Source: Candidatus Moduliflexus flocculans
GTDB taxonomy: Bacteria; Moduliflexota; Moduliflexia; Moduliflexales; Moduliflexaceae
Assembly (NCBI GenBank): GCA_000739515.1
Contig: DF820459.1
Span: forward strand, 884,503-922,217
Direction: 5' to 3'
DNA length: 37,715 nt
Made by a program: the position numbers and the translations under genes. Under the pieces are notes generated by a model. That model did not search any database, had not been told where the DNA came from, and was given only the letters and a program-made list of their open reading frames with translations. This document shows, one piece after another, positions 22,364 to 30,935 of the stretch (positions are counted from its first letter, which is position 1; each line of letters opens with the position of its first letter).

Positions 22364-24949
22364 ATGAAATTTATTTTAAATAGAAGCATTACGACGAAAT
22401 TGTTTTTGGTGAACAGCCTCATTTTTCTGATTATGGGCGGAATTCTTTGGGTAGTGAATGCCTCATTTGAACATATTCATACCTCGTTGAGCAAGACGAT
22501 TAATGAGGATGTGAATCAGGTGATCCAGGAGGCGCGGGTCGGTAGGGAATTAAATCGCGTTTTTAGCGAAATCAATACATTGATCCGCACCGTCTATGAT
22601 TTTAACGCGGATTCGTCCCAAACGGACGGCGCATTACAGAACACGCTGAATGACTTAGCGCAGCAAGAACGCGATGAGCGCTTGCAGCAGGCACTGCAAA
22701 AATTATCAGGAGAATTGCAGCGTTTCCTTGATAAAAGAGCGCAAGCGCAAGCGGATTTACTGGCGTTCAATGAGTTTAATGCGAACCTGAGAGAGTTGTT
22801 GGATGAATTAGACGGACTGCTTCAGGACAAAATCATCCTCTCGCGCATGGAAACTGAAAAACCCAACGGCTATTTCAACTATTTGGCCAACATGATTCCC
22901 GAATTTCGCGAAATGTTACTCATGTTCACGATGCACGTGAATAAACTTCAACAAACCAAATCGCAACGCATGTTGCAGCAAGAAAACGAACGCAAAACCT
23001 CAGCCCAAAGACAAGGCAATGAAGTCTATGAAGTCTTTCGAACGTTTGAGAGCAAATTACGCATTTTCTTGCAAACGGATAAAGAGTTTGCCGATACCGT
23101 TAATAAATTCTTTCCCATACTCATCAAATATGAAGAACGCATCGCATCATTTTATGCGATCCGCCAGGAATTAGATAGTTGCATCAGCAATATGAACGCG
23201 CTTCAAGAATCTATCCTGGGCATTATGCGGATCAATACAGATCGTGTGGCGAAGACGACCGAAACGATTCAGATGCATATTATTAAAATTATTGACGATT
23301 CGAAACAAATTATTTTTGCGCTCACGATTGTGATTTTTATTGTGCTCGGCTTGGGATGGGTGATTACCCACATGATGACGAGGCCGCTGCTCGAACTTTC
23401 GACCGCAGCAAAACAATTAGCGGATGGGGATTTGGATTGCAATATTCGCCGGTTGACAAGCCGAGATGAAATTGGGCAACTCTCGGCGGCGTTTATGCAA
23501 CTGCTGCAATATTTTCAGGAAATGGCGCAGATCGCCACAGAGATTTCGCATGGGCATCTTGATTTAGATGTGTGTCCAAGAGGCGAGCATGATGTTTTTG
23601 GCACGCGCTTCCAGCAAATGATTGCCTATCTTCAGTCAATCGGGAAAACCGCTTCCAACGTTGCCAGAGGGGATTTGCGTTATTCAGAGGCGTTGAAATC
23701 AGAGCGCGATCAATTAGGGAAGGCGTTTCTTCACATGCAAGAGGCGTTGACGGCCTTGATTACCGAAATCCGCGCTGGCGCAGACCATATCTCCTCCATC
23801 AGCACGCAAGTGCTCGACACCTCGGCCAAAAATACCGAAGCGCTGATGCATATCGGCAATGCGGCGGATGTTACATCCACCGCGATGCGGGAAATGAGCG
23901 CCAGCGCCGAGGAAGTGCGCATCAGCACCGAAAACCTCCGCTCTTCTGTTGAAGACACGAGCAGTTCGATCAATGAAATGATCGTCTCCGTCAAACAAGT
24001 TGCAGAAAATTCCCGCAAACTCTCGACGTTCGCGACCAATACATCGCAGACGATTTCCACGATTGTGACGTCGCTTCACACGGTTGCCAGCCAGGCGGAA
24101 CAATCCGAAACAATGGCCGAAAAGACGCGCGATGACGCCACTGCCGGACAGCGGGCGGTCGAGCAGATGCGCGCGAAAATGGCTGCGATTTCTGACGTGA
24201 CCGGTCAGATTTCGGAAATTATCAGCCGACTTGGCACGCGCTCCGCCGACATCGGCACGATTCTCGACGTGATTAATGAGGTGGCCGATCAAACCTCGCT
24301 GTTGGCGTTGAATGCTTCGATTATCGCCGCGCAGGCCGGAGAACATGGGCGTGGATTTGCGGTGGTCGCGCAGGAAATCAAAGAGCTTGCCACGCGCGTC
24401 GGCACATCTACGAAAGAGATTTCGAAAATTATTACTGGCGTCCAGCGCGATTCTGCTGATGCCGCTAAAGCGATTCAACTCGGCCAGCAAGAAGTCGAAA
24501 GTGGAGTCACGTCAGCGCAGGAAGCAGCCACGGCGCTTGATGAAATTGCGGAAAGCGCCGAAAATTCATCGCAGGTGGCGGCTGAGATTGCGGTGTTAGT
24601 GCGCCAGCAAACCACCGCCAGCACCGCGGTGGCAGATTCCGTGAAAGATGTCGCCAATATGAGCACAGAAATCACGCAGGCGACGCAGGAGCAGGAAAAA
24701 AATTCCGCGCAATTGCTGGTCACTGTTGAAAACATGCAAGACCTCGCGCTTCAGGTGTTGCGTGCCATGCAGGAGCAGCAGCAAAACACACAGCATGTGA
24801 CAGAATTTATGGAAGACGTGCTGACCTTAGTTGGCCAGAATATCCCTACCGTCAAACAGTTAGCTGAAACCGCCAACACCCTGACTGTTCAGGCGCACAA
24901 CCTGAATCATCAGGTCGAGCGCTTCATCCTGCCCGAGAAAAATAATTAA
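22364..24949 (+). CDS. Methyl-accepting chemotaxis protein
   Basis: An 861-residue receptor. TM1 is [20 protein letters not shown] long helical sensor domain of about 275 residues rich in Gln and Leu heptads follows. TM2 is [20 protein letters not shown]. Then come two or more HAMP-like units ([40 protein letters not shown]) and the coiled-coil signalling domain with tip [37 protein letters not shown]. The tip has IIAAQAGE in place of the usual IEAARAGE. There is no C-terminal CheR-binding pentapeptide. It stands alone and divergent from apbE; no che genes are nearby. Confidence 0.93.
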   Translation: MKFILNRSITTKLFLVNSLIFLIMGGILWVVNASFEHIHTSLSKTINEDVNQVIQEARVGRELNRVFSEINTLIRTVYDFNADSSQTDGALQNTLNDLAQQERDERLQQALQKLSGELQRFLDKRAQAQADLLAFNEFNANLRELLDELDGLLQDKIILSRMETEKPNGYFNYLANMIPEFREMLLMFTMHVNKLQQTKSQRMLQQENERKTSAQRQGNEVYEVFRTFESKLRIFLQTDKEFADTVNKFFPILIKYEERIASFYAIRQELDSCISNMNALQESILGIMRINTDRVAKTTETIQMHIIKIIDDSKQIIFALTIVIFIVLGLGWVITHMMTRPLLELSTAAKQLADGDLDCNIRRLTSRDEIGQLSAAFMQLLQYFQEMAQIATEISHGHLDLDVCPRGEHDVFGTRFQQMIAYLQSIGKTASNVARGDLRYSEALKSERDQLGKAFLHMQEALTALITEIRAGADHISSISTQVLDTSAKNTEALMHIGNAADVTSTAMREMSASAEEVRISTENLRSSVEDTSSSINEMIVSVKQVAENSRKLSTFATNTSQTISTIVTSLHTVASQAEQSETMAEKTRDDATAGQRAVEQMRAKMAAISDVTGQISEIISRLGTRSADIGTILDVINEVADQTSLLALNASIIAAQAGEHGRGFAVVAQEIKELATRVGTSTKEISKIITGVQRDSADAAKAIQLGQQEVESGVTSAQEAATALDEIAESAENSSQVAAEIAVLVRQQTTASTAVADSVKDVANMSTEITQATQEQEKNSAQLLVTVENMQDLALQVLRAMQEQQQNTQHVTEFMEDVLTLVGQNIPTVKQLAETANTLTVQAHNLNHQVERFILPEKNN

Positions 24950-25005
24950 CTGATGTTACGCAGGGGGATTTGCGATTCCCCTCCTGGGAGGGGCAAGGGG
25001 TGGGT
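24947..25005 (+). repeat. 59-bp dispersed repeat, copy 2
   Basis: Same structure as 34-92: TAACTGATGTTACGCAG, a 12-nt spacer, and the 30-nt hairpin block. Its TAA is the stop codon of the MCP gene. Confidence 0.85.
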
Positions 25006-25063
25006 GTTGCCATGCGCGGAGGCGTCTTGTCCGTCCCCCCCTCCCAGTAGGCAGGGCTGTTAC

Positions 25064-25172
25064 GTTCTCGTTCCACGCTCCGCGTGGAACGCCTGCAAAC
25101 CGCCGCTCTGCGGCGAAATGGGACGCGGAGTGTCCGAGAGGCGGCATTCCGCGCAGAGCGTGGAACGAGAGC
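25064..25172. repeat. MITE-like element with 17-bp inverted ends
   Basis: Left end GTTCTCGTTCCACGCTC and right end GAGCGTGGAACGAGAGC are inverted with 16 of 17 matches; the element is 109 bp long. Inside are hairpins GTTCCACGC-TCC-GCGTGGAAC and CGCCGC-TCT-GCGGCG. It has no coding capacity and no clear target duplication. Confidence 0.7.
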
Positions 25173-25190
25173 TTCCCCCCCCTGAACGTT

Positions 25191-26345
25191 ATGGATGAGA
25201 TAATGAAACTTCAGATGTACCCAACCTATCAGGAAGCCACATTTTTTCGCCGTCCAAATCGGTTTGTGATGGAATTACAGATGGAGAGCGGCGAGATGAT
25301 TCAGGCGCACATCCCGAATACGGGACGGATGGAAGAATTTTGTTTTGCCGGACAACCGTTTTTCATCGCGCCTGCCTCTGGCAAATATCCCTATAAAGTC
25401 ATTGCAACCAGCTATCAGGGCGCGTATGTCTTTTTAGATACCATCAAAGTTAACGACATTTTTGGCGCATTGCTGACGCGCAATCTTATCCCCGCCTTTC
25501 GCGACGCCGCCGATATTCGTCGGGAAGTGACATTCGGCGTGTCGAAATTCGATTTTACCTTCACGTTGAATCAACGTCCTGTAATTGTTGAGGTGAAATC
25601 CTGCACATTGTGTCATAACGGCGTGGCGATGTTTCCCGATGCGCCGACGCTGCGCGGGCAAAAGCATCTCGCCGATTTGGAGCGTTTAGCGCGAGAAGCG
25701 GGCTATGACACGCATGTCGTGTTTCTGATTCTTCACGCCGGAGCGCAACGCTTCCTGCCGAATCTGCATACTGATCCCGCTTATGCCCGACTTGTGTTGT
25801 CGTCGCAGGCTGTTCAATTGCATCCTTACGCGCTGACCTTCTCCGATCCCGCGACCACAGAACTTGCGACGCTGCGCGATGTGCCGATTGAGTGGGAGAC
25901 ATTGCGGACAAATTGTCAGAATAAAGGCTCATATTTACTGCTGCTGGAAAACCCGTCGGAAATCGTCCAATCAGTCGGTAAATTAGGGCAGGTTACATTT
26001 CCCAAAGGATGGTATGTCTATGTCGGCTCTGCCATGAATTCGCTTGATACGCGCCTGAAACGGCATCAGCGTACACAAAAAACGCGCTTTTGGCATATTG
26101 ACTACATCGCGTCAACCGTTATGCCGGTCAGAAAAATTTATCCGATTCGCCGCGTAATCCGGCTGGAAAATGCGCTGGCCAACGCGCTCGAATCCATCAG
26201 CGATGACAGCATCCCCGGCTTCGGCGCATCCGATTCCGCCGCCCGTTCTCATCTATTTTATTTTTGCGAGCCGCCGACTGCGAATCGGCACTTTGTGGAA
26301 CTTCTGTTAACAGTGAGAACTCAGATTTTCACGATTAACTCTTGA
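25191..26345 (+). CDS. sfsA: SfsA nuclease fused to a DUF123 (GIY-YIG-like) domain
   Basis: About 384 residues. Residues 1-230 are SfsA: an N-terminal OB-like region (AHIPNTGRMEEFCFAGQPFF) and a PD-(D/E)XK-like core FDFTFTLNQRPVIVEVKSCT with GVAMFPDAPTLRGQKHL. SfsA was named for sugar fermentation stimulation but is now viewed as a nucleic-acid-acting protein. Residues 240-384 are a DUF123 domain, related to GIY-YIG endonucleases: GSYLLLLE, FPKGWYVYVGSAMNSLDTRL, RFWHIDYI and IPGFGASDSA. A second ATG at 25203, with GGATGAG before it, is an equally good start. The gene is directly followed by the restriction-modification pair. Confidence 0.88.
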   Translation: MDEIMKLQMYPTYQEATFFRRPNRFVMELQMESGEMIQAHIPNTGRMEEFCFAGQPFFIAPASGKYPYKVIATSYQGAYVFLDTIKVNDIFGALLTRNLIPAFRDAADIRREVTFGVSKFDFTFTLNQRPVIVEVKSCTLCHNGVAMFPDAPTLRGQKHLADLERLAREAGYDTHVVFLILHAGAQRFLPNLHTDPAYARLVLSSQAVQLHPYALTFSDPATTELATLRDVPIEWETLRTNCQNKGSYLLLLENPSEIVQSVGKLGQVTFPKGWYVYVGSAMNSLDTRLKRHQRTQKTRFWHIDYIASTVMPVRKIYPIRRVIRLENALANALESISDDSIPGFGASDSAARSHLFYFCEPPTANRHFVELLLTVRTQIFTINS

Positions 26346-26404
26346 CAACATTGCGTCGCTGCAATAGACGAATCACGCTTTTCATAACATCAATCCATCC
26401 CAAT

Positions 26405-27364
26405 ATGATCACTATGCCGAATATTGCCGAGACATTGCCAGGTTCTCCAAAAGCTCGCCCGGTATTAAAATGGGCGGGGGGCAAGGTGCAGCTTTTAGCG
26501 CAGTTTGAGCGGTATTACCCGCCGGAATTAGCCGATGGTGAGATTGACACATACATCGAGCCATTTCTCGGCGGCGGCGCGGTCTTCCTCGATGTCGCCC
26601 AGCGTTTCCCGATTCGCCGCGCCTATCTGTTTGATATTAATCGGGAACTGATTCTGACCTATTCCGTGATCAAATGCGAACCGCAAAAATTGATCGAGGA
26701 ATTGCGCGTACTTGCCGATGAATACGAACAATACGATGCCGCAGCGCGAAGCGATCTCTTTTATCGAATACGCACGAAGTTCAACGCGCAGGGTTATGAT
26801 TTCGATTATGACGTCTATTCGCCCGAATGGAATGTCAGAGCCGCGCGGATGATGTTTCTGAACAAAACTTGCTACAATGGCTTGTTTCGCATGAACCGGC
26901 GCGGCGAGTTCAATGTTCCATTCGGACAATACAAACGCCCAACGATTCTGGATGAAGAAAATATTTGGCAGGTCTCTCGCATTCTTCAGCACGCGGAACT
27001 TCGCGTCGGCGATTTTTCGACTTGCCGCGATTATATCGGCGAAAAGGCATTCGTCTATTTCGATCCGCCGTATCGCCCGATCAGCAAAACGTCCAGCTTT
27101 ACATCGTATTCCAAAGATGTGTTCGGCGACCAGGAGCAGATGCGCTTAGGGCAGTTTTACGCGGCATTAGCCGCCGAAACCTCCGCGAAATTGATGTTGA
27201 GCAATTCCGATCCGAAAAATTGCGCCCCGGACGATCATTTTTTCGAAAACCTGTATCGGCAATTTTATATTTATCGCGTGTCGGCCAAGCGGATGATCAA
27301 TTCCAACGCGCAGAAACGGGGCGAAATTTCCGAATTAGTCATCACGAATTACGAGGTCGCATGA
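26405..27364 (+). CDS. dam: Adenine-specific DNA methyltransferase (Dam/DpnII type)
   Basis: About 319 residues of the D12 class (alpha N6-adenine). It begins RPVLKWAGGKVQLLAQFERY (motif X region), then IEPFLGGGAVFLDV (motif I, SAM binding), TCYNGLFRMNRRGEFNVPFG and FVYFDPPYRPISKTSSFTSY (motif IV, DPPY). It transfers a methyl group to adenine, probably in a GATC-like site, which is inferred from the class only. ATG 26405 is chosen over a TTG at 26342. It overlaps the next gene by 4 bp (ATGA), pointing to a coupled R-M system. Confidence 0.92.
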   Translation: MITMPNIAETLPGSPKARPVLKWAGGKVQLLAQFERYYPPELADGEIDTYIEPFLGGGAVFLDVAQRFPIRRAYLFDINRELILTYSVIKCEPQKLIEELRVLADEYEQYDAAARSDLFYRIRTKFNAQGYDFDYDVYSPEWNVRAARMMFLNKTCYNGLFRMNRRGEFNVPFGQYKRPTILDEENIWQVSRILQHAELRVGDFSTCRDYIGEKAFVYFDPPYRPISKTSSFTSYSKDVFGDQEQMRLGQFYAALAAETSAKLMLSNSDPKNCAPDDHFFENLYRQFYIYRVSAKRMINSNAQKRGEISELVITNYEVA

Positions 27365-28686
27365 CGCGCCATTCCCAGAACGACGACGCCTGGCAGCGCG
27401 TGTTCGACGAGCCATCGCTCGGCTTGTTGGCCGCACTGGAACGCGATGGATTCGCATCTGTGTCGGCGGAACAGCTCAAGCAGATCGGTCGTCGCGAGCC
27501 GCGCTTAATGGCGAAATTCGACACATCCAGCGAGCGCCCTAATATTTTTAAACGTCATGCCCTCACGATTTTTCCGATTGAAAACGGGCGCTATGTCATT
27601 TTCCCGGATCAAAGACAAACGAGCTATTTTCGGGTGCAGGACGAACTCGCGGCGCTCCTGCCGGAACGCTATCGCTCCGAGACGTTTCTGCCGCGGTTCG
27701 ATAGCTATCCTCGCAACCAGCATTTCAGCGAGACGCAAGCGATTGATTTTGCGTACATTTCCAAATTGCTCCAGACGTTTGTCGAAGACGATGCGCTGTT
27801 GCTGACACTGCGCGGACGCCTGCGTTCCGGAGATTTTGCGTTCACGCTGCCGGACGGACGCGCTCAGGTGCAGGTTTCCGGCGTCCAGATTGAAATTGAT
27901 TCCGGCTATGAAAGCGACCGCGCGATCTACTTGATTGAGGCGAAAATCGGGAAACGCGACGATTTTCATATCCGCCAGTTACTCTATCCGTATCTCGAAT
28001 GGTCGCGGCGTTCGCGCAAGGCGGTCGTGCCGATTTTGTTGATATATTCGAACGGAGTGTATTATTTTTTTCAGTTTGAATTTCAGCAGCGATTCGGGGA
28101 GATGCGCGTCGTGAAAAAGCGATGTTATGCGCTGGAAGACGCGCCGCGCCTGCACGTTCATCTTGCCAACTGGCTGCGCCGCATTCCGGCAGAAGACGAG
28201 CCGAAATTCCCTGTTCCTCAGGCTGACGATCTTGATACGGTCGTCGAAACGACACATGCCGTCGCTGACGGGAAAACGAGCAAAACGGAGATTGCGGAAT
28301 CATTCGAGTTTGACGAGCGACAGGGAGATTATTACGCGAATGCGGCGGCGTATCTCGGCCTGCTGGAGCGGCAGCAGCATGGTTTCGTTCTTTCTGAGGC
28401 CGGAGCGCGATTTGTCGGCATGGCATCGCGCAACGAACGCAGCGCTTATGTGTTGGAATGCCTGCTGAAACGCCCGATTTTTCACGATCTGCTCGGCCAG
28501 CTTTGCGCGAAATCAACAGAATCATTGTTTGCCGCGCCGCTCTCGCCGGATGACGTGCCGCCGCAGGAAATCGTTCGCATCATATTGCGGCATCGTCCAC
28601 CATTAAATGAAACGACTGCCAACCGCCGCGTTGCCACGATTCGAAGTTGGATCCGGTGGGTATTCAAAAATTGTGATGTTATCTGA
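27361..28686 (+). CDS. Probable type II restriction endonuclease partner
   Basis: A 441-residue protein starting MTRHSQNDDAWQRVFDEPSL, with GAGG before the ATG. The middle contains VQIEIDSGYESDRAIYLIEA followed by KIGKRDDFHIRQLLYPYLEW: the Asp and ExK of a PD-(D/E)XK nuclease core (residues around 185-215). The N-terminal third (LMAKFDTSSERPNIFKRHAL) and the C-terminal third (winged-helix-like, LGLLERQQHGFVLSEAGARF) may recognise DNA. Coupled to the methyltransferase upstream. Family identity is by context and core motif, not by a named match. Confidence 0.8.
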   Translation: MTRHSQNDDAWQRVFDEPSLGLLAALERDGFASVSAEQLKQIGRREPRLMAKFDTSSERPNIFKRHALTIFPIENGRYVIFPDQRQTSYFRVQDELAALLPERYRSETFLPRFDSYPRNQHFSETQAIDFAYISKLLQTFVEDDALLLTLRGRLRSGDFAFTLPDGRAQVQVSGVQIEIDSGYESDRAIYLIEAKIGKRDDFHIRQLLYPYLEWSRRSRKAVVPILLIYSNGVYYFFQFEFQQRFGEMRVVKKRCYALEDAPRLHVHLANWLRRIPAEDEPKFPVPQADDLDTVVETTHAVADGKTSKTEIAESFEFDERQGDYYANAAAYLGLLERQQHGFVLSEAGARFVGMASRNERSAYVLECLLKRPIFHDLLGQLCAKSTESLFAAPLSPDDVPPQEIVRIILRHRPPLNETTANRRVATIRSWIRWVFKNCDVI

Positions 28687-28763
28687 TTGAAAGAAAAATA
28701 TTCCCGATGACCTTGTCGGACTTGCAAACGAGGACATTCGCGGTTCAGGACAGGGGAAATGCG

Positions 28764-28794
28764 GCTGTCAGACACGTTCAACGTGTCTGACAGC
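28764..28794. repeat. Perfect 31-nt palindrome (GCTGTCAGACACGTT arms)
   Basis: Two 15-nt arms around a single C, between the convergent restriction gene and lspA. It may serve as a bidirectional stem. The core TGTCAGACAC is shared with 15105-15133. Confidence 0.85.
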
Positions 28795-28803
28795 GTGTGC
28801 AGT

Positions 28804-29301
28804 TCAGGGCAACTGTTGATTTTCAGGCGTCGGGTCGGTTGATTTTTTGCGCAAAAACTCGTCTTTCAGCGTAAGAAGAATCAAGAGCGCGACTCCAGTA
28901 CTGATGGCGGAATCGGCGATATTAAATGACGGCCAGCGGTACGTTTTGATGTAAAATTCCAAAAAATCCACCACATATTTCAGGCGGACGCGATCAATCA
29001 AATTTCCGCACGTTCCGCCGAGAATCAGAGCGAATGCAAGCAACATTCCTTTGCGTTCGTGCTGCCCCTGCCAAATCAACACGGCTAACACCGTCATTGC
29101 GGCCAGGCTGATCAGGCTTAAAATCCCTAATCTGCCCTGAAAAATGCCGAATGCCGCGCCAGTATTTTCGACATACACTACATTAAAAAAACCTGGAATG
29201 ACGTTAACGTATGGTTTGGTCTGGCTGATCCAATACTTGGTAACTTGATCCAGCAGGACGATTCCCACTGCCAGGCTGTACATGCTCAGGCGAATTTTCA
29301 C
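28804..29301 (-). CDS. lspA: Lipoprotein signal peptidase LspA
   Basis: A 165-residue membrane aspartyl protease that cleaves signal peptides of prolipoproteins. Four helices are visible. Blocks: LLDQVTKYWI, NTGAAFGIF, GGTCGNLIDRVRLKYVVDFL (first Asp) and SFNIADSAISTGVALL (second Asp). A GTG at 29301 with AAAGGAA upstream is the likely start; an internal ATG at 29283 lacks a binding site. The 5' end overlaps the LysM gene by about 98 bp, so the two are probably translationally coupled. Confidence 0.94.
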   Translation of the reverse strand: MKIRLSMYSLAVGIVLLDQVTKYWISQTKPYVNVIPGFFNVVYVENTGAAFGIFQGRLGILSLISLAAMTVLAVLIWQGQHERKGMLLAFALILGGTCGNLIDRVRLKYVVDFLEFYIKTYRWPSFNIADSAISTGVALLILLTLKDEFLRKKSTDPTPENQQLP

Positions 29302-29773
29302 GATGGTTCTGTTCCTTTTCTTCTGCTAAAATGATGGTTAATCGGTCTCCGGGGAATATGCGAGAGCGCGGCGTCAAATTATTCCATCGCATCAGGGCTT
29401 CCGGCTGAACGCGATAAAGCGCCGCAATCGTCCAGAGATTATCCCCCTTTTGCACCGTATAGACGAAACTTTGCTGCTGCTTCGCATCAAGATTGTGACC
29501 GGGATTGTCAGGTTGTGGCGTGGAAGTGGCTTGCGCAATCTCAGCACGACAATCACAAGGGGCGCTATGAGGTGGTTGCTGTGCGAGGAGTTGCTGGTGT
29601 TCCTCCCGCAATTCGCGAAGCTCGCTGCGCAGCAATTCTTCCTCGCTCAACGCTTTTTCTCTGAGCAGCAGCGCATATCCTGAAAAAATGGCCACCGTGA
29701 TAAAAAAACATGCCCAGAGAATGACAGGGAAAGGAAGTGGAACCGTTGGGAGTGAGGAATGGTGTTCACTCAT
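29204..29773 (-). CDS. LysM-domain membrane-anchored protein
   Basis: A 189-residue protein: one N-terminal helix (FPVILWACFFITVAIFSGYA), a short coiled coil (EKALSEEELLRSELRELREE), a linker with CDC, and one LysM domain (YTVQKGDNLWTIAALYRVQP to RIFPGDRLTI). LysM binds peptidoglycan. The C-terminal 30 residues are low-complexity and polar and are the part that overlaps lspA. A cell-wall-linked structural role is inferred. Confidence 0.82.
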   Translation of the reverse strand: MSEHHSSLPTVPLPFPVILWACFFITVAIFSGYALLLREKALSEEELLRSELRELREEHQQLLAQQPPHSAPCDCRAEIAQATSTPQPDNPGHNLDAKQQQSFVYTVQKGDNLWTIAALYRVQPEALMRWNNLTPRSRIFPGDRLTIILAEEKEQNHRENSPEHVQPGSGNRPAGSSYQVLDQPDQTIR

Positions 29774-29865
29774 ACAGCGTCACATTGGCGATTTGCGCCA
29801 GGTCAGGTTGATGGATTCAGCGAATAACGACGCAGAAAATATAGAGAAACTTCCGAGAAATGTAA

Positions 29866-29900
29866 AGAAAAAAATGTGCCGAGAAATCGTTCTCGGCACA
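29866..29900 (-). terminator. Rho-independent terminator of rplC
   Basis: On the minus strand TGTGCCGAGAA-CGAT-TTCTCGGCACA is a perfect 11-bp stem followed by a run of T (TTTTTTTC). It lies 34 bp after the rplC stop. Confidence 0.9.
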
Positions 29901-29933
29901 AAAACAAACACCTGACACATATCTGCAAAAAAG

Positions 29934-30590
29934 TTATTTCTTCTTATTCCCTTTTTTGACAGCCTTACGAACCATCACCAGGCTATTCGTCGCGCCAGGC
30001 ACTGAACCCAGCACCAGAATAACATTCGTCTCTTCGCGCACTTCAACGATTTTCAGGTTTTGCACTGTGACCTGTTCGTTCCCCTTTTGCCCTGCCATTT
30101 TTCGGCCTTTAAAGACTTTGCCGGGATAGGTCGCCGAACCAATAGAACCGCCGTGCCGGAAATATTCATGCGTACCATGCGACATCTCAGAAGAGCCTGC
30201 AAAATGATGTCGTTTGATAACGCCGCTGAAGCCTTTTCCTTTGGAAGTGCCGGTGACGTCAATAAAATCCCCGGCTTGAAAAATGTTCACTTTGATTTCC
30301 TGCCCAGTTTCGTATTGTCCGATTTCTTCTTCTGTTAAGCGAAATTCGCGTAAATAACGTTTCGCCGGAACATTCGCTTTGTCAAAATGTCCCAATTCCG
30401 GTTTGGTTAACCGCTGGCGTTTTTTATCAAGAAATCCAAGCTGAACAGCGTTGTAGCTGTCGGTTTTGACTGTCTTTTTCTGAACGACCGGGCATGGCCC
30501 GGCTTCGATAACTGTGACGGGAAGCGCGTTATTGTTTTCATCAAAAATCTGCGTCATTCCCAGCTTTCTCCCTAAAATTCCGATTGCCAT
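29934..30590 (-). CDS. rplC: Ribosomal protein L3 (isolated gene)
   Basis: A 218-residue L3 protein of the large ribosomal subunit, needed early in 50S assembly near the peptidyl-transferase centre. It has IGILGRKLGMTQIFDENNNA, GDFIDVTGTSKGKGFSGVIK, HGTHEYFRHGGSIGSATYPG and GRKMAGQKGNEQVTV; the length is normal. A GGAGAT site precedes the ATG. Unusually, it is not in the S10 operon: the upstream neighbour is a divergent gene and a strong terminator follows, so it is transcribed alone. Confidence 0.97.
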   Translation of the reverse strand: MAIGILGRKLGMTQIFDENNNALPVTVIEAGPCPVVQKKTVKTDSYNAVQLGFLDKKRQRLTKPELGHFDKANVPAKRYLREFRLTEEEIGQYETGQEIKVNIFQAGDFIDVTGTSKGKGFSGVIKRHHFAGSSEMSHGTHEYFRHGGSIGSATYPGKVFKGRKMAGQKGNEQVTVQNLKIVEVREETNVILVLGSVPGATNSLVMVRKAVKKGNKKK

Positions 30591-30632
30591 TTTACGTATC
30601 TCCTTTGTTTCTGGTTAGTTAAGACAGCAGCG

Positions 30633-30653
30633 GTTCCTGATACGCCCAGGAAC
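30633..30653. other. Small hairpin in the rplC/30936 divergent region
   Basis: GTTCCTG and CAGGAAC form a 7-bp stem with a 7-nt loop 43 bp before the rplC start, so it would lie in the leader if transcription starts upstream. It may be regulatory; nothing else is recognisable in the 345-bp gap 30591-30935. Confidence 0.3.
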
Positions 30654-30935
30654 ATACGTTAGGGGTGTCCCTCTTTGTTCGCTGATAAGTGAATCTGACA
30701 GGGCGATATTCTTTTGAAAACACGGGGATTCTTGTCAAGAAGTTTCCTCAAAATTTTTAGGCGCTGGTCGAAATAGATACCGGATATCTTCCCCATCAAC
30801 CTCTGCCATCTATAAACTTGACAAAATTTTAAAGAATCTCCACGATAAACAATATATCTCGTGACACAGAACGTGACAGCGTGTCCATAACCTTGTGTGT
30901 CACTACAAAACATCTCGAAAAGAGGCCGCGCCATA

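Noticed and set aside
23714..24490. Long antisense frame inside the MCP gene
   Set aside because: It results from codon bias in the coiled-coil region; the plus strand carries a fully conserved MCP signalling domain.
26965..27360. Long reading frame upstream of the restriction gene
   Set aside because: It is the +1 frame shadow of the methyltransferase gene; the real start at 27361 has GAGG and the ATGA overlap.
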